Origin: Loxodes magnus
Taxonomy: Eukaryota; Ciliophora; Karyorelictea; Loxodida; Loxodidae
Direction: 5' to 3'
Length of the DNA: 64,000 nucleotides
Assembly (NCBI GenBank): GCA_946699065.1
Contig: CAMPDV010000149.1
Coordinates: forward strand, 434,001-498,000
Below the pieces are notes generated by a model, which saw nothing but the letters and a program-made list of their open reading frames with translations, did not search any database and was not told the origin of the DNA. A program made the translations under genes and the position numbers. Within the stretch, counting starts at the first letter, position 1. Every line of letters begins with the position of its first letter. Below, one piece after another: positions 1-12,525 of this stretch.

Positions 1-2623
1 TAGTCTTTAGAAATAGCAGAGGCAAGTGTACAAAAATTAGAAGCAAAGGAAAAAAGGCATGCGGAAAGAATAAAAATACTATAAAATTAATATGAAGAAT
101 AAAAAAGAAGATATTATGTACTTGATGAAGAAAGTAAGCTGAGAATGGTTATTAATACTACTGATAATATGCAAGTGATTTATAAGAAGTTTAAAGCAAA
201 TAAAAAACATATTCAAAATCTTATAAATGATGATCCTTTAATTAATTAGGATCTTTCTGATGTTGATCTAGCAGAAGAAAATACAGAAAACAATTTATTA
301 TAGTATTTAACTTTAATGTACGAGCAGGAAAAGTAATTGTTAAACTTGGATTTTAGAGACTTTGGAACCTCTACCTAAGAATTAGTAAATACAACTGATT
401 AAACTACAATGACTAAGTTCAAAGATTTTTGCTTTCCAGTAGTGGATGTAATGTTTGAAACAAAAGAAGAAAATCTTTCACTTAACAACTAGAAGAAAGT
501 TAATAAGGGAAGTTTATTTCTAGCATAAGGAATGGCAAAGAATATTAAATCAGCTATGAAAGAATAGAATTCATAATAATAGCTCAAATAAGGACTAATT
601 AGATCAATCACCAGTAAATATGAAGACTAAGTATTAATTCTTGAATAAAAAGAAGCTTTAGAGTTTATTAAGGAAATTCTTCAAAGTAAAGAAATTGAAA
701 CTGGGATTTTGTAGCCTAATTTCTTTCAAGTTTAACCTTTAAATTGACCAAATACAAAGAACTTATTAACAGATAATTAAACTAACTAATAAAGGTTAAA
801 GTTGCATATTGAGTCCTAATTTAATAAGTGTAAAATTTTACTTGATCTAGCCTAAAATACTATTGAAAAAATTCTTATTTATATTTGGGAAAATCATAAA
901 GAGGTTTAGTTAAGGCTCGAGCAGCAAGATGATCAAATAAAAAGTTTGCAAATGGCCTTTGAAGAAAAAGATAAAAAGAAAAAAGGCGGCGGCAAGGGAA
1001 AAAAAAAAGGAGAAAAGAAGGTAGAAAAAGATAAAGATATAGATCAGAAGAAGCTTACAAAAGCTGCCGAAGGGCATATTTCCTTTGAAATGATAAAGCA
1101 AGCTTAAAAAAGATTTAAAACATTTAAACCACTAATACCCAAGAGATAGTTAGTGAAAATGATTAGCACGTTTTTAGAAGACAAAATAAAGCTTTCTAAA
1201 GATGATTTAGCAATTAAGCACAAAGAGCTAGTACCTTATACATTTGAGCATACTTTAGCTAAGAGTAGTTCCAAAAAATAAGCGGAGTAGAAATATTTGC
1301 AGTTTACAGTATCTCTAATAAAATATAAAGATGCTCCAAGCATTTATTTATTTGGAAGATTTCTTAAGTTACATGATTAATATGACTAGGAAGATGCTGA
1401 GTTCTACTTAAATATTTACGAATATCTACTTTCAGTGTATTTTTTAATTTTAGAAACTCTTTTAATGAAGTTACCTAAACTGGAGATGACAGTCGAGCTA
1501 TAAGTTCTAGAAGAGCTAATGAATGCATAAAAGATTTTTTCTTAAAGAATTTATTGCCAGAACACTATAAAGATTTGTAAAATGAGGTAATTCTTTACGC
1601 AGACAAAAGAGATAGAAAGAAAGGATTAGCTAAAGTCTATTTAAGTAGTAGATTATGAAAAATGGATCTAAATAATTATGAATTATTTCTAGAAAGTTAA
1701 ATAGCAAGCAAAGGAGCATGTGAGAGATCTGTTTGATGCTGCTGATGTAAGATTTTAATTTTAGCTTAATGGAGATGGCTATCTAGAATTTAGTGAATTT
1801 TAACTACTCTTCCGACATTTTGCACCTAATGTCTACAACAACGAATTTGCAAAAGAAATGTTTTTAAGTTCAGCTGATTTGAGAATAGAAGATAAAGGCA
1901 ATGCTTAAGTTAAAGCAATGTCATTTGAAAAATTCGCTGGCTTAGCAATTCATCATGATTTTTTCAGTTTATAAAACTAAATGATATTCTTAAACATCAT
2001 TCACCAAGAAGGCTTAAGGGGACATATTTAGGAAATCTAAAATAACTTGGATAAAATTTTTGCTGAATTAAGCTGAAGATTCAAATAGGTTGGAGCAATC
2101 GAAGATGAATCAGAAAGATTAATAATCCTTTATGAAAAATTTAAAGAGCAAAACATTGAAAAGTAAACTGTTATCTGAACTGCTTATAGGTTGGTAAGTG
2201 AAGAATCAAAAAGAATGATAATAGAGTAACATTTTTTCCTTTAGAGCTAAAATTGAAAATCTACTACCAATATAATGCTCAAAAATTTCTAAAAGTAGAG
2301 CAGTTTATATTGAAGAAAAATTTAGTTTGAGGATAACAAGTGATAATGGACTTTAAAATAATGTTACATAAAATTTTTTTGATGATAGCAGCGAAACAAA
2401 AGCTTCTCTTTCAAGAATAAAAACAATCAAACAAAAGGAAATATCAAGAAAGCAATCAGAAGATTTTTACGAAGATGAAGAAGAATAACAAGAACTATAG
2501 AAGTAGAAAACTTTGTTTTTGGAATTTCCTTTATATTCACATGGAAATCTAGATGATAAAAAAGATAAATTAAGAGAGAGGAAAAGAAAGCAATCCAGTA
2601 TTTTAAGAAAAGGAAAAAAATGA
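1..2623 (+). CDS. Large charged coiled-coil protein with an EF-hand-like region, 3' part
   Basis: Open from the first base in frame 1 with TAA/TAG as Gln; the true start lies left of the window. About 867 residues are visible. The N-terminal half is Gln/Glu/Lys-rich and coiled-coil-like, with a Lys/Gly-rich linker near residues 318-350. An EF-hand-like stretch follows near residues 575-605 (DGYLEFSEF, preceded by QLNG). In-frame TGA is read as Trp in PLNWP, ELSWRF and VIWTA. A 19-nt intron at 2226-2244 (GTAACA...CTTTAG) is needed to stay in the good frame (MIIEAKIENLL), and the product ends KGKK-TGA. The only known domain type is the EF-hand-like loop, so calcium binding is an inference; a ciliary or cytoskeletal role is only a guess. 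The next gene lies 1.2 kb downstream on the same strand. Confidence 0.8.
2226..2244 (+). other. 19-nt spliceosomal intron
   Basis: GTAACA...CTTTAG. Removing it joins the long upstream frame to the only downstream frame with coding character. Confidence 0.7.
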
Positions 2624-3841
2624 AAAAAAGTTACTATAATTTTTGCAAATTTATAGTTGATTATTTTTATTTAATAAATCACAATTATTTAGCTTTCAAA
2701 TATTTGAAAATTAAAAAGAACAATAATTTGAAGTCTGATAAACTTAATTTACTTGAGGAACATAACAAAATTAGAAATTAAGCTTAAAATAAATAATTTA
2801 GTGATTAATTATTAATTTTATAAGCTATCATTTTAAATTAAAATACTTACTTCTTCTAATAAATTAAATTATTTATATTATCTCCCTAATTTTTCAAGCT
2901 ATAAAAATTAACTATACTAAAATGTATTAAGCTAACCTGTCTTGTTAAATATTAAGGACTTCAATTTTATTATTTCTTAAAAGCAATTTTAGCAATAATT
3001 TAAATCCCCTAATTTTTAATACAAATTCTAGATATTTAATGAAGCTTAAACATTTAATTAAATAATTAATCAGCATAAATTTTGCTAGTTAGTAGCGAGT
3101 GTCTTTTTAGCGTTTTCTGTTTTTAAATTGATTAAATATTTTTTCTATATAATAATCATAGAAAATTTTACATTTTTATTTAAATTTTATTTAATTTAAG
3201 ATTATTTGAATGATATAAAGTTTTAGGCTTTTTTGTTTCTACATGAGTTATTTTTTCTTAATTACTTCATTTACATTTATTCTTAATTTTTTAAAATTTA
3301 AGTTTCAATCTTAGAATTTCGAATACTACAAGCACTTTTCCTTAAATTGTCTAAATCTTTAGCTCTCATAATAACTAATTTTGAATAAAATAAGAGATGA
3401 AAGTATTGAACATAGTGAAGTTTTAATTTATATTAATATCATTAAAGTTCTAATTTATTCTAGAATTAGGTTTAATATTAAAATTAAATATTTCTAGCCA
3501 ATTACTATTTACATATGGTATCTTTTGTTTCTAAGTACTTTAACCCTTTATTTAAAACTTAATAAGAGTTAAGCTAAAATAGCTCATTATTCAAACTACC
3601 ATAGATATTTTAATATCTACTACTTTCTCTATCAAGTGAAGTCTTCATTTAATAAAATAAAATCTACTTTTTTTCCCTTTGATAACACTCTTGGAGCTTA
3701 TAAGAAAGTGAAAATATAGTATAAAGTGATGATTATTAGAAGTAATAGGATAAAGTAGATAATAATTGAAATGGTATAAGTATTGATAGAGGGATTTAAA
3801 AGGATTTAAAATAAATAAATAAGAGTCTTATTAAAAAAATC
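2624..3841. other. AT-rich intergenic stretch
   Basis: I see no recognisable gene. It holds the 3' flank of the EF-hand gene and the 5' flank of the MYND kinase. A frame with low Gln content runs from about 3385 up to the kinase start, but it shows no domain and could be chance. Confidence 0.5.
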
Positions 3842-5278
3842 ATGCAGAACTTAGAAAGTATGTAGAAAATGATTGAGCAAAGATGCAATGGTTGTGATAA
3901 GCCTGATGCTAAGATGAGATGTGGTAATTGCAAAACAGTTTATTACTGTTCAAGTAAATGCTAATAAGAGGATTGGTCGATTCATAAAAGAACCTGCAAG
4001 AAGCAGATAGGAAGAACCATTCATGATTTCAAAATAATTGACTTATTAGGAACTGGATAATTCTCTGAAATTCATTTAGCAAAGGATTTCGTTTAAGGAG
4101 ATTTATATGCATTAAAGATTATTAACAAATAGAGATGCAAATAACTCCATAAAGAAAAAGATGTACTTATGGAAAAGCATGTTCTGAACAAAATGAAGCA
4201 GCATGGTATTGAAGGAGTTTCGCATATTTATGAAACATGAAGAGATGATTTTCAACTTTATATTTTAATGGAATATATTGAAGGTGGAGAATTATGAAAT
4301 CTTTGTAAAGACTTCGGAATGAGAATTGATCTCGCTCTCTATTTGTTTAAAAATATGCTAGAAGTAGTTTAGTCGTTCCATTAAATTGGTATAGCTCATA
4401 GAGATATCAAAGCTGAAAACATTTTACTTAGCAAAAATAAAATGGAAGTTAAGTTTGTAGATTTTGGAACTTCTAAAGACATTTTATAACCTGAAATGGA
4501 AGGAGCGGGCTAAACTATGGGAAAGAAAGTATTTAAAGATTTTGTTGGAACTCCTTAATTTATGCCTCCAGAGTGTATAAATAACAGATATTCTGGAAAA
4601 GAATCAGATATATGATCATTAGCTTGTACTTTATATTATATGATAACTGGTAAATGACTATTTGAAGGCTTATCAGATTATTTAATTTTCAAAAAAACTC
4701 TAAGCTTAGACTATCAAATGATAGATATAGTACCTTAAGAAGTATAAGAGTTAATCAAAAGCTGCTTATAACTTAAGTATGAAGAAAGACCTACCGTAGA
4801 AAACCTGTTGGCTTCTAATTTATTCTAAAACTAGAATTATGAGATTTATCCAGTTAGTTCGCTTTAGGATATATGCATTGAAACAATTGCTAAAGACTAT
4901 AAAAAGATAAAAGAAAATAAAGAAGAGGTTTAATATTAAATAGACAGAGCCATTCATCCAAGATTATAATATGCTTTTGACTGTATTGACTCTACTTTTT
5001 AAAAATAAGATAATCTCCAAGAAAATCCATATTAAGAGCCAAATCTCAGTTAGAATTCTCAAATAGAAGAGGAAAAGAAGACTATAGAAGGTGTAGAGAA
5101 CTTGAATCTATAATAAGAATAAAGCATTAATTAGAATTTTAATTAAACTAAGTTTATTAATTAAACAATTAGTAAGAAAATAGCTATTCTAGCTATAAAC
5201 TCTCATTATACAACCTATAAGTTACATATACTGATTTGTAGGAAGTTGAAACAACTAGAAAGTAAATAAGAAGGTTGA
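3842..5278 (+). CDS. MYND zinc-finger Ser/Thr protein kinase
   Basis: A 478-residue protein starting MQNLESMQK. Residues 15-52 form a MYND zinc finger with the expected order of ligands (C15, C18, C27, C30, C36, C40, H48, C52; YYCSSKC core). A protein kinase domain follows at about 62-335: glycine loop GTGQFSEIHLAK, Lys92 in YALKII, HRDIKAENIL, DFGTSK, FVGTPQFMPPE and SDIWSLACTLYYM. The DFGTSK plus FVGTPQ activation loop resembles PDK1-type AGC kinases. TGA is Trp at sites where kinases carry Trp (DIWSLA, TGKWLF), which is the clearest proof of the code. The C-terminal 140 residues are Gln/Asn-rich. No intron is needed. The stop chosen is TGA at 5276; reading it as Trp would run into the convergent gene 85 bp away. 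The MYND-kinase pairing is unusual. Confidence 0.88.
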
Positions 5279-5363
5279 GATATTAATAATGTTCCTAATA
5301 GAAAATCTATAAAACCTAAAAGTTATTACATTAAAGTTTAAAGATTGATAATCACACTACCTT

Positions 5364-6090
5364 TCATGCTTCCTTTTCATTAATTTTAAGTAAAAGATTT
5401 ATTTTTTCATTCTTTATTGCTATATTTCTTTTATATAGCAATTTATCCAAGCTAGGAGCTAGATGATGATGAGATATTAACATACCATAATGGGCTACAA
5501 CTATTCCAATTACTATGTCAGCACAATAATGGGATTTTAATGAAAGCATAACGATTGCTTAAATAAGTGCAACGAAAAAACCAAAAAAGGCTCATTTATA
5601 TCTTTTCTCGTAAAAATGCTCTAAACCCATTATCATTGCACTCCCAACATGACCTGAAAACATAAAATCATTTGATTCTGCATAAGAAACAAGAAAAGAT
5701 GGAAATCCTGGGTAAAACCAAATATAGCCTGAAGGTCATTATAGTAAAAACATATTCTGCATTAGAACTTACCAGCAAAAATATTCTAATAGAATAAAAT
5801 ATCAAGCCTCCTATAAATGGGCGTGTACTTTTTCCCTTCATTATATAAATTATGCAAAAAGTAATTGCAAGCACATCAGCTAGGAAAGAACTTGAAATCA
5901 ATATGATTTTAACTAAAGTCAAATTCTACTACAAATACTAATTTATAGGTTAAAAAGCATCCTATAATTTATCTTAAACGCACTCAACTTGAATTCCCGT
6001 CATATAGTAAGATGAAAGTACAAATATTAAATCGCCAATAATAAAAATTGACATCATACCCATTTTAACAAGAGTTGAGATATTTTACAT
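5364..6090 (-). CDS. PAP2-superfamily membrane lipid enzyme, sphingomyelin-synthase-like
   Basis: A 236-residue protein with about six membrane segments. Lipid-phosphatase/transferase motifs are in order: NDFMFSGHVG (the SGH motif) and SHYCADIVIGIVVAHY (the His/Asp motif), spaced as in the sphingomyelin synthase and PAP2_C families, which move phosphocholine or phosphoethanolamine head groups between membrane lipids. A 16-nt intron at 5757-5772 (GTAAGT...TGCAG on the minus strand) restores the frame GYIWFYPGFPSF, a loop typical of these enzymes. The start ATG at 6090 gives MQNISTLVKMG just before the first membrane span. The stop TGA follows KINEKEA. It is convergent with the MYND kinase, 85 bp apart. 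The exact substrate cannot be told from sequence. Confidence 0.82.
5757..5772 (-). other. 16-nt spliceosomal intron
   Basis: GTAAGTTCTAATGCAG on the minus strand. Removal joins two well-formed membrane segments of the PAP2-like protein in frame. Confidence 0.8.
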
Positions 6091-7091
6091 TTTTTTACTA
6101 ATTTGATTTGCTTTTTGTGTATTATTCAATTAAATTAACTATAAGACTTATTTATTTAATTCCCATTAACTAAAATCTACTAATTAAAATCTTGCTTATC
6201 TGGCTTTTAATTCTCTTGCATTCTCTTAATTTATTCCATTTTAGTATTTTCACATTAACATATGGCCTTAAATAAAAGATCTTCTTTAATGGACTAAGGG
6301 AAATTAAGTATTTTCTACCTATAAAATTATTTAGTTTAAGAGCCTCTTTATGTGTTAATATTATAGCAGAAATTATCTTCTTAATACTATATTACTTTAT
6401 TTTATCTTCGTATTAACTAGCAAGAGTTAAAGCATAATAGAAAGGTTTAGCTTTCTATAGAAGAGTAGCTTAGTAAATTTTTATTTATATAAAAGCTTTA
6501 AAACTTAAATTCATTAATCTACATTTCTAATTTATTTAGATATATGCAGAAATTAATTATTTAAGCTAGCTTTTATCTTCCAAAATTGATCTCTAAATAT
6601 CATTAAAAATTTATAAATAAAGACAGATTCTTAAACAAAGCAATTTAATAGAAGCAAGTTTAAAAATAAGGAATTATTAAAGTTATTATGAATGGTCTAT
6701 ATTGTTTTTATCTAAGATTTTAGCTAATAATTTAAACTATTTCTTAATTAATATTATTTCAATCTTTATTACATTATTTTAAAAATTGCTGCTTTACTTA
6801 TGAACTGAAGGATCATTTATTTTATCTAAGCATACGTTCTTATTTAAATTTATAAATGAACTTAATTAAGATGCTATAATTTTATTTAGTTGGCATTTAT
6901 TTTTTATTAAAGCATACATTAATTAGTTATCTTTAATTATTAATATCTCTATCTGCTCTATTTTGTTTATGCCTTAACTTTATACAATATATAATAAAAG
7001 CAGAAACTATATGTCTCCTATCCTTCTAATTATGATTAAGATTTTTGTATAATAGACAGCTTTTATAAAATAACTAGATAATAGAATTGAT

Positions 7092-7172
7092 GCAAGCTTA
7101 TTAATAAAGAACTATAAATTTATCTATTTCAAATTTATAGTTTTGCTTATACTTTATTTAATATAAGCTTGT
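7092..7172. repeat. Imperfect long inverted repeat (MITE-like or hairpin)
   Basis: Arms begin GCAAGCTTATTAATAAAG and end with the complement CTTTATTTAATATAAGCTTG. The inner 11 bp of each arm (ACTATAAATTT / AAATTTATAGT, 7111-7121 and 7131-7141) pair perfectly around a 9-nt loop. The right arm carries about 10 extra bases between inner and outer parts. No target-site duplication is obvious. Confidence 0.55.
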
Positions 7173-7557
7173 ATTTTATGGTTGACTATAAAATTAGATT
7201 ATACTTAAATATATTGGAGTTAAGTAATAAGTTTTCAGACATGTATGTATTAGAAGCAAATTAAAATGTTAGATAAATGGAATGAATATTCCTCTCTAAA
7301 AATAAAATAAAATAATAACTGGATAAGTGATATCCTCCAATATGTCTCAGCGATAATTGATTTTTAGACAGAAATAATTATAATGATAATTAACTAAGTA
7401 GTATAAAAATTATTCTTATACTATCTTAAATATTAGGTAGAAAGTTTAATTGCTTATTTATTATCTCTATTTACATTTCTTTCTTTTCTTAATAATCTCA
7501 TTTTTCACCATTAAGGATAAAAATAGTTTAATTTTAAGATAATAAATATTAGTTGGA

Positions 7558-7746
7558 ATGAAAACATCAAAAGAGTATCAACCTTATATTGAGAGAACTG
7601 CTAGCATCATTGAATATCTAAGAATAAAATTTAGACTATTAAAAATTAGAGTAGAAAATGCTAGCATATTAATCAGATTCTCTTTACTTTTGCTATTTTC
7701 AGAATATTTAAAAGCATTAATTAATGAAAGCAGTAATATACCTTGA
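7558..7746 (+). CDS. Possible small ORF, unknown
   Basis: 62 codons from ATG to TGA without any TAA/TAG, which is unusual in this AT-rich context. It starts MKTSKEYQPYIER and has a hydrophobic stretch near the end (LIRFSLLLLF). It ends 75 bp before the convergent stop of the Notch-repeat gene. No family is recognised, no upstream exon is evident, and it may be chance. Confidence 0.22.
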   Translation: MKTSKEYQPYIERTASIIEYLRIKFRLLKIRVENASILIRFSLLLLFSEYLKALINESSNIP

Positions 7747-7821
7747 TATACTTCTTATTTGATTTAATTTCTATAAATTATAAGCAAAAGATTTATAATT
7801 ACTAAAATTAAATATTTTAAA

Positions 7822-9504
7822 TCAATTTTTGTTATTATCATTTCTCAAATTTGATACTTGCTAATCAGGCTATTCCTACTGAAATTAATTTAAAATTGGA
7901 TAAAGATTTCTATCTTATTGAAGCTTTAAATAATCGTAATATTACAATTGATCACTTTAAGGGGGAGTTGGAATATAGATAGGTGAAGATTTTCCATATA
8001 TTTAAGCTTAAGCAATTTTTATTTAATCTGATTGCATATTAAAAGAATTAAGTTCTAAATTCGTCTAGTAATCTTATTGATTGTCTTAAAGTCCTTTTTG
8101 ATCTAAAATTTATTTGATTAAATCATCCTATTTTTCAGCTTCCTTGCTTTAATTAAAAATTGTGATTTCTTTCTTTTAAGAGGATTAAACTAAATTTTGC
8201 TGATTAGAAATATTATTTAATTGCAACTATGCTTAACTTTATTTATTATTTTTTGTAAAGAATATAGTAACCAGTAGCAAGGTCATAAAACCACAAAATA
8301 CTCATAAAGAAATTGCTACCGCTGTATTTGAAGCCATTTCTTTTTTATTATCATTAGTATTTTAATTTATTTTTAAAGGTTTATTATTTTTTAGTTATAG
8401 CAAATCCCAGAAAGAGCTTGAAGCTATTTCCTGATCTTAATTGTTAGTTTAATTTTCATTTATTGGTGAAACTTCTTGGCAGTCAATTCCATCATAGATA
8501 CATGTTCTTTCACTTTTACATTCATAGTCACAGTTTCCATCATTAATCATATAGATCTTGCATCCTAAAACGCATTAATCATTTTTAGTATTAACTTAAC
8601 AATCAATGCCATCATATATACAATTTTAAACATTACAATCTAGATCACAATAGCCATCATTTATTTAAATATATTCGCAGCCTTCATTACATTAGTTTTA
8701 AGTATTTATCTCATTGCAATCGATTCCATCATAAGCACATTCTTAAACATTGCATTCTGGATTACAATAAAAATTGTTTATATCAATTAATTGGCATTTA
8801 TTTGCACAATAATCGTAATCCTAATATTTATTGCAATCGCTTCCATCATACAAACAAGAATCAACTTTACAAACTTCATCGCATCAACCATCATTAATCC
8901 ATTTATAATAGCATCCATCTGCACAAAATTCTTCACTAAGAGCAAGGCAGTCACCATTATCATAATTACATAGACCATTATTGCATTCAAAATTACATTC
9001 TTAATTTCCAATTCAGTCTTCATAACAACTATATGAACATTATTCTTCTCCCTTACCCCATATTTCAACACCACAATCTTCAGCATCTCATCCACATAGC
9101 TAATTTTTACAATTATTTTCACATATTTAGTTATTAATTTAGGAAATAAAGCAATTTTGCTTCATATTACAAAGCTTATCTTCTAAATTGAAGGTATTTT
9201 AAATTTAAGCTTCTAAAGTTGCTCAATATCCGCAGTCGTATCAGTCGAAAAGACATTAATATGTGTAGCATTTTTAATCACAAATACCATCACTTCAATT
9301 TTCTCCACAGTAATCAACACAAGCATCTGAGTCTTCAACACTCCAACATTCCATTTTGTCTCAATAGCATTCTTCTACATTACATTATTCATCACATTAT
9401 TAATTTCCAACCATATCCAAAGAACACCCAGATGCGCAATAATCGGAAGCTAGTTATTGAGAAATTAAAGTGAGAAGCACAGTATAGAGCAGAGCTTGTT
9501 TCAT
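7822..9504 (-). CDS. Type I membrane protein with Lin-12/Notch (LNR) repeats
   Basis: A 560-residue protein. It has a signal peptide (MKQALLYTVLLTLIS), then about eight cysteine-rich repeats at about 23-365. The best are NDGWCDEVCKVDSCLYDGSDC-type units with Cys spacing and Asp residues as in Lin-12/Notch/LNR calcium-binding modules (C..C, N-G-C, DG.DC ends); four carry YDGIDC or YDGSDC. One membrane span follows at about 392-417 (AISLWVFCGFMTLLLV). A 140-residue Gln/Asn-rich cytoplasmic tail holds a short proline stretch (IPTPP) and ends NNKN-TGA. No intron is needed. TGA is Trp in several repeats (YWDKMEC, FDWYDC). LNR modules in other eukaryotes regulate surface proteolysis or adhesion; a surface or receptor role here is inferred. 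Confidence 0.88.
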
Positions 9505-9755
9505 TTTATAATGCAAGCGAAACGTTTAAATTAAATTTTCTTATTTAAAGCTTAGCTGTTCATAAATTGGCCTTTATAAGTAGGAAAATCTGAAATGATT
9601 AAAAACTAAAATAATAAAAAATCAAATATTAGCCTTTAAAGTTTATACGAATCTATTTTTATTTCAGTTAAAACAAAAGCCATATAAATTAACTATTATA
9701 ACTTATTATTTTGAGTATTATTTTAATGCTCTTTAAATAGAAGCAATAGTTTTAA

Positions 9756-10424
9756 ATGGTTACATCCTAATAAATATTTTGCTTCCTTTATAAATATTAA
9801 GGTATTAATATCAAAGGAGATTAAATAAATTTAAAACTTTTATAATTATTTCTTGAGCCAAAGCTTTTTGGTAACACTAAAAAGATTGAAAGATATCAGC
9901 AAAGAGTAACTATTATTAACAAAAACAAGGAGACAAAAATAAAATATTATTTTGCAAGTTAGTGGATTGAAATGTATTTAAAGAATGAATATAAGTAGAT
10001 TTAAAATAAATTAAACGTAAACTTCTAAAATTATCAGATTAAGGAATAAAAGAAGCTATTTTGAAAGAATCATAATATGCTTATAAACCTCTATGATGAA
10101 AATTCTGATAGAAAAATATCTAAAGCACTATCACTGCTTAAGACCCCTTCATTGAATTCCTAAAAAATTAACTCCATTATTTCTTGAAATGCTCCTCGAA
10201 TCCTTATTTTACAAATTTTAGTAGAATTAAAAAACAAAATGCACTTACTCTAAACAATTCTAAAGAAAAGAAATACTAAATATTCTTAAGAAGAATAGTA
10301 TTATATATAATTTAAGATTGAAGTAAATAGAAAATGAGTATAAGATGGGATTTTTACGCATAATATTAATGAGGGAACTATTTGATTAAATAATTAATCT
10401 AAAAAAGGCATAATTGAATGGTGA
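9756..10424 (+). CDS. Hypothetical ORF, possibly a decayed mobile-element gene
   Basis: 222 codons from ATG (MVTSQQIFCFLYKYQG) to TGA. Composition is balanced (QWIEMYLKNEYKQ, VQDGIFTHNINEGTIW). The frame stays open past the TGA (reading GIIEWWVILTPFIRKL) to about 10,900, so the stop is uncertain. The downstream part (LEVLLQVLAQIYQHL) faintly resembles helical segments of large eukaryotic transposases. Four internal TGA in about 200 codons is close to chance. No family is firmly recognised. Confidence 0.3.
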
Positions 10425-11463
10425 GTGATATTGACTCCTTTTATAAGGAAATTAACATTATTACGAAAAATAGCTCTGAAAGTTGGAATTAAAAAATTGA
10501 ATTATCGAAATTACACTAAGTTTAAAAAGTATTTAAAAAGCATAAATTATTTTTATTGTTATCTACTTATTTAAATTTGCTTCACTAAGTTTCTGCATTT
10601 TTAATATTTTAACTTTTATTTAAATTTTATTAACTAAAATATTTTAAGCATTAAGCCAATCTTAACTTTAGAACTATTTTACTTGTTGTTTATTTTAAGC
10701 ATATTTTATTCAAACAATTCGCTTGAAGTATTATTACAAGTTTTAGCATAAATTTACTAGCACTTAGTTTTTAAGTTAAAGTAGATTATTCTGCTTGGTT
10801 GATAATTTAATTAATTATTAAATAATTCATATCAAAGAGAATATTAAAAAGTTGTAAATGTTAATTCCTTATGCTGCTGCTTGAAAAGAAATTCCTTGAA
10901 TATTTAAAAATAATAGCTTAAACTTTAAATTAATACATATATTTCTATATTTTATTTAAACTAAAAATTATACTTTTAAAATAAACCTTTAGCACATACT
11001 AGCAAAATTTAAGCATTTTATAAATTATCGTATCATTATCATATGCTTACATTATTCATCTATTCTTAATATTTTTTAATTATAACTTCTCATTTTTTCA
11101 AAAATAGGCTTTCAGAGAATATTTTATAAATAAGACAAGAAAAAATAAATTTAAAAACGAAAAGAAATAAAGAAATAATAGGAAATACTAGGATAATAAT
11201 AGTTTGATTATGAGATAATAGTTGCAATAGGATTATAAGTATTTAGTGATCTCTAAAGCTAATATTTCTTTGCTATTTTAAACTACTATTTATTAATTCA
11301 ATGTATCTTTATATTTAATTAATTTGCTTTTAAATATATAAATTTTCTATTTATTTATATTCTGATGTAAACATCACTATAGCACTTTAATTTAGAAACT
11401 ATTATTACAGTCAAAGAAAAAATATAAAAATTTAAATTCATAATATAAATTAAAAAGACAGGA

Positions 11464-12525
11464 ATGCATATAATTGCTAAGCTATAGACAAAATTTTCTC
11501 TTGAAAAAGGTATAATTTGAGGAGATGGAACTACTAAAGATCCAAAGATTACATCGAAATATCAGAAACAGTAATAAAGCACCCAATAATATATCTAAAA
11601 TTACAAACCTTCCTGTAATTCTAGTTATTTATTTTTAGTATCATCAAAAGATTTGCATGAAAAGCTTCCTGCTTTATTTTATATTATTTATTTTGTTTCT
11701 AATAATATAGCTAAATTCTATAATTATGGAAGAATTTTTTCATCTAAATAGGATTATGCATTTTCATAATATAAACGAATTTAATAGCCTTTTTAGCATG
11801 AAAATGGAGTAATAAGATACCAAATGAGAAGAAAATTTGGATATTATAAACTTAAATTTATAAAATGAAGCATATAAATTAGATCAGAAGCTTCACACTT
11901 TAACTCTTATATTAAAGTTAATTATTATTAGAGTAATAAGATAAGAAAGTATGGATAATTTTATTATTTCCAGGTAGAATTATTACTTTAGGATTAGTAA
12001 TATTTATATGTATAAATATCTTCTGTAAAATAAGATATTACACTTTAATTTAGATTTCCTTTATAGTCTACTATCAATCATTTTAGCAAAATGTTAAGTG
12101 AAAGGTATTCATTAAAAATTTTATATAAATATCTATTTTTCTGACGAAAATTTATAGAAAGAAATAATAGAAAAGCATAGAATCTTTATATAACTAAATC
12201 AAATATACTTAATTAAATTCAGAATAAAAAACTTACAATTAGTAGAAAGTGAAACTTAGAAATTGATATTACTCAAGAATAAAACTTTCTTAGATATTGA
12301 GATAGAGAAATTTTTTATTAAAATTATACATTAAAGCGAAGCATTTAATTAATTATTAGAAAAAACACTGCAAAAGTTGGAAATAGAGAATTAAAGTGTT
12401 AAAATGTTTATTAATTAACAACATTTTCATATTAATTACTTATTAAATTGCAGATAAAAGTTAAATTAAAATAACCTTATAATTTTATAAAGTGCTAATA
12501 TCAAAAGTAATAAACTTAAAAATGA
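11464..12525 (+). CDS. Hypothetical ORF, weakly like a transposon accessory domain
   Basis: 353 codons, ATG to TGA, with five in-frame TGA, about the chance rate. The middle (ASHFNSYIKV, KYGQFYYFQVEL, YLYVQISSVKQD) resembles the segment found C-terminal to some large plant and fungal DDE transposases, where an Ile/Val-rich strand follows Y-G-x-hydrophobic. This is pattern memory only. No DDE core is visible nearby, so at best it is a remnant; it may be non-coding. Confidence 0.25.

Larger units (their letters stand above)
6091..7821. other. AT-rich intergenic stretch
   Basis: It holds the 5' flank of the PAP2-like gene, an inverted repeat at 7092-7172 and a 62-codon plus-strand ORF at 7558-7746. 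Long minus-strand frames exist at 6130-6500, but they are rich in Ile/Asn/Gln and show no domain, as chance frames do under this code. Confidence 0.5.

Noticed and set aside
6130-6500. Minus-strand frames upstream of the PAP2-like gene as extra exons
   Set aside because: Two different frames look equally protein-like, none shows a motif, and the PAP2-like protein is complete without them.
7850-8170. Plus-strand frame LANQAIPTEINLKLDKDFYL as a gene
   Set aside because: It is antisense to the Gln-rich cytoplasmic tail of the LNR protein, which continues in frame through this stretch to its TGA.
8787-9473. Minus- and plus-strand standard-code ORFs of 60-111 codons
   Set aside because: They are other-frame shadows of the LNR-repeat gene, whose conserved Cys/Asp pattern is in a different frame using TAA/TAG/TGA as sense codons.
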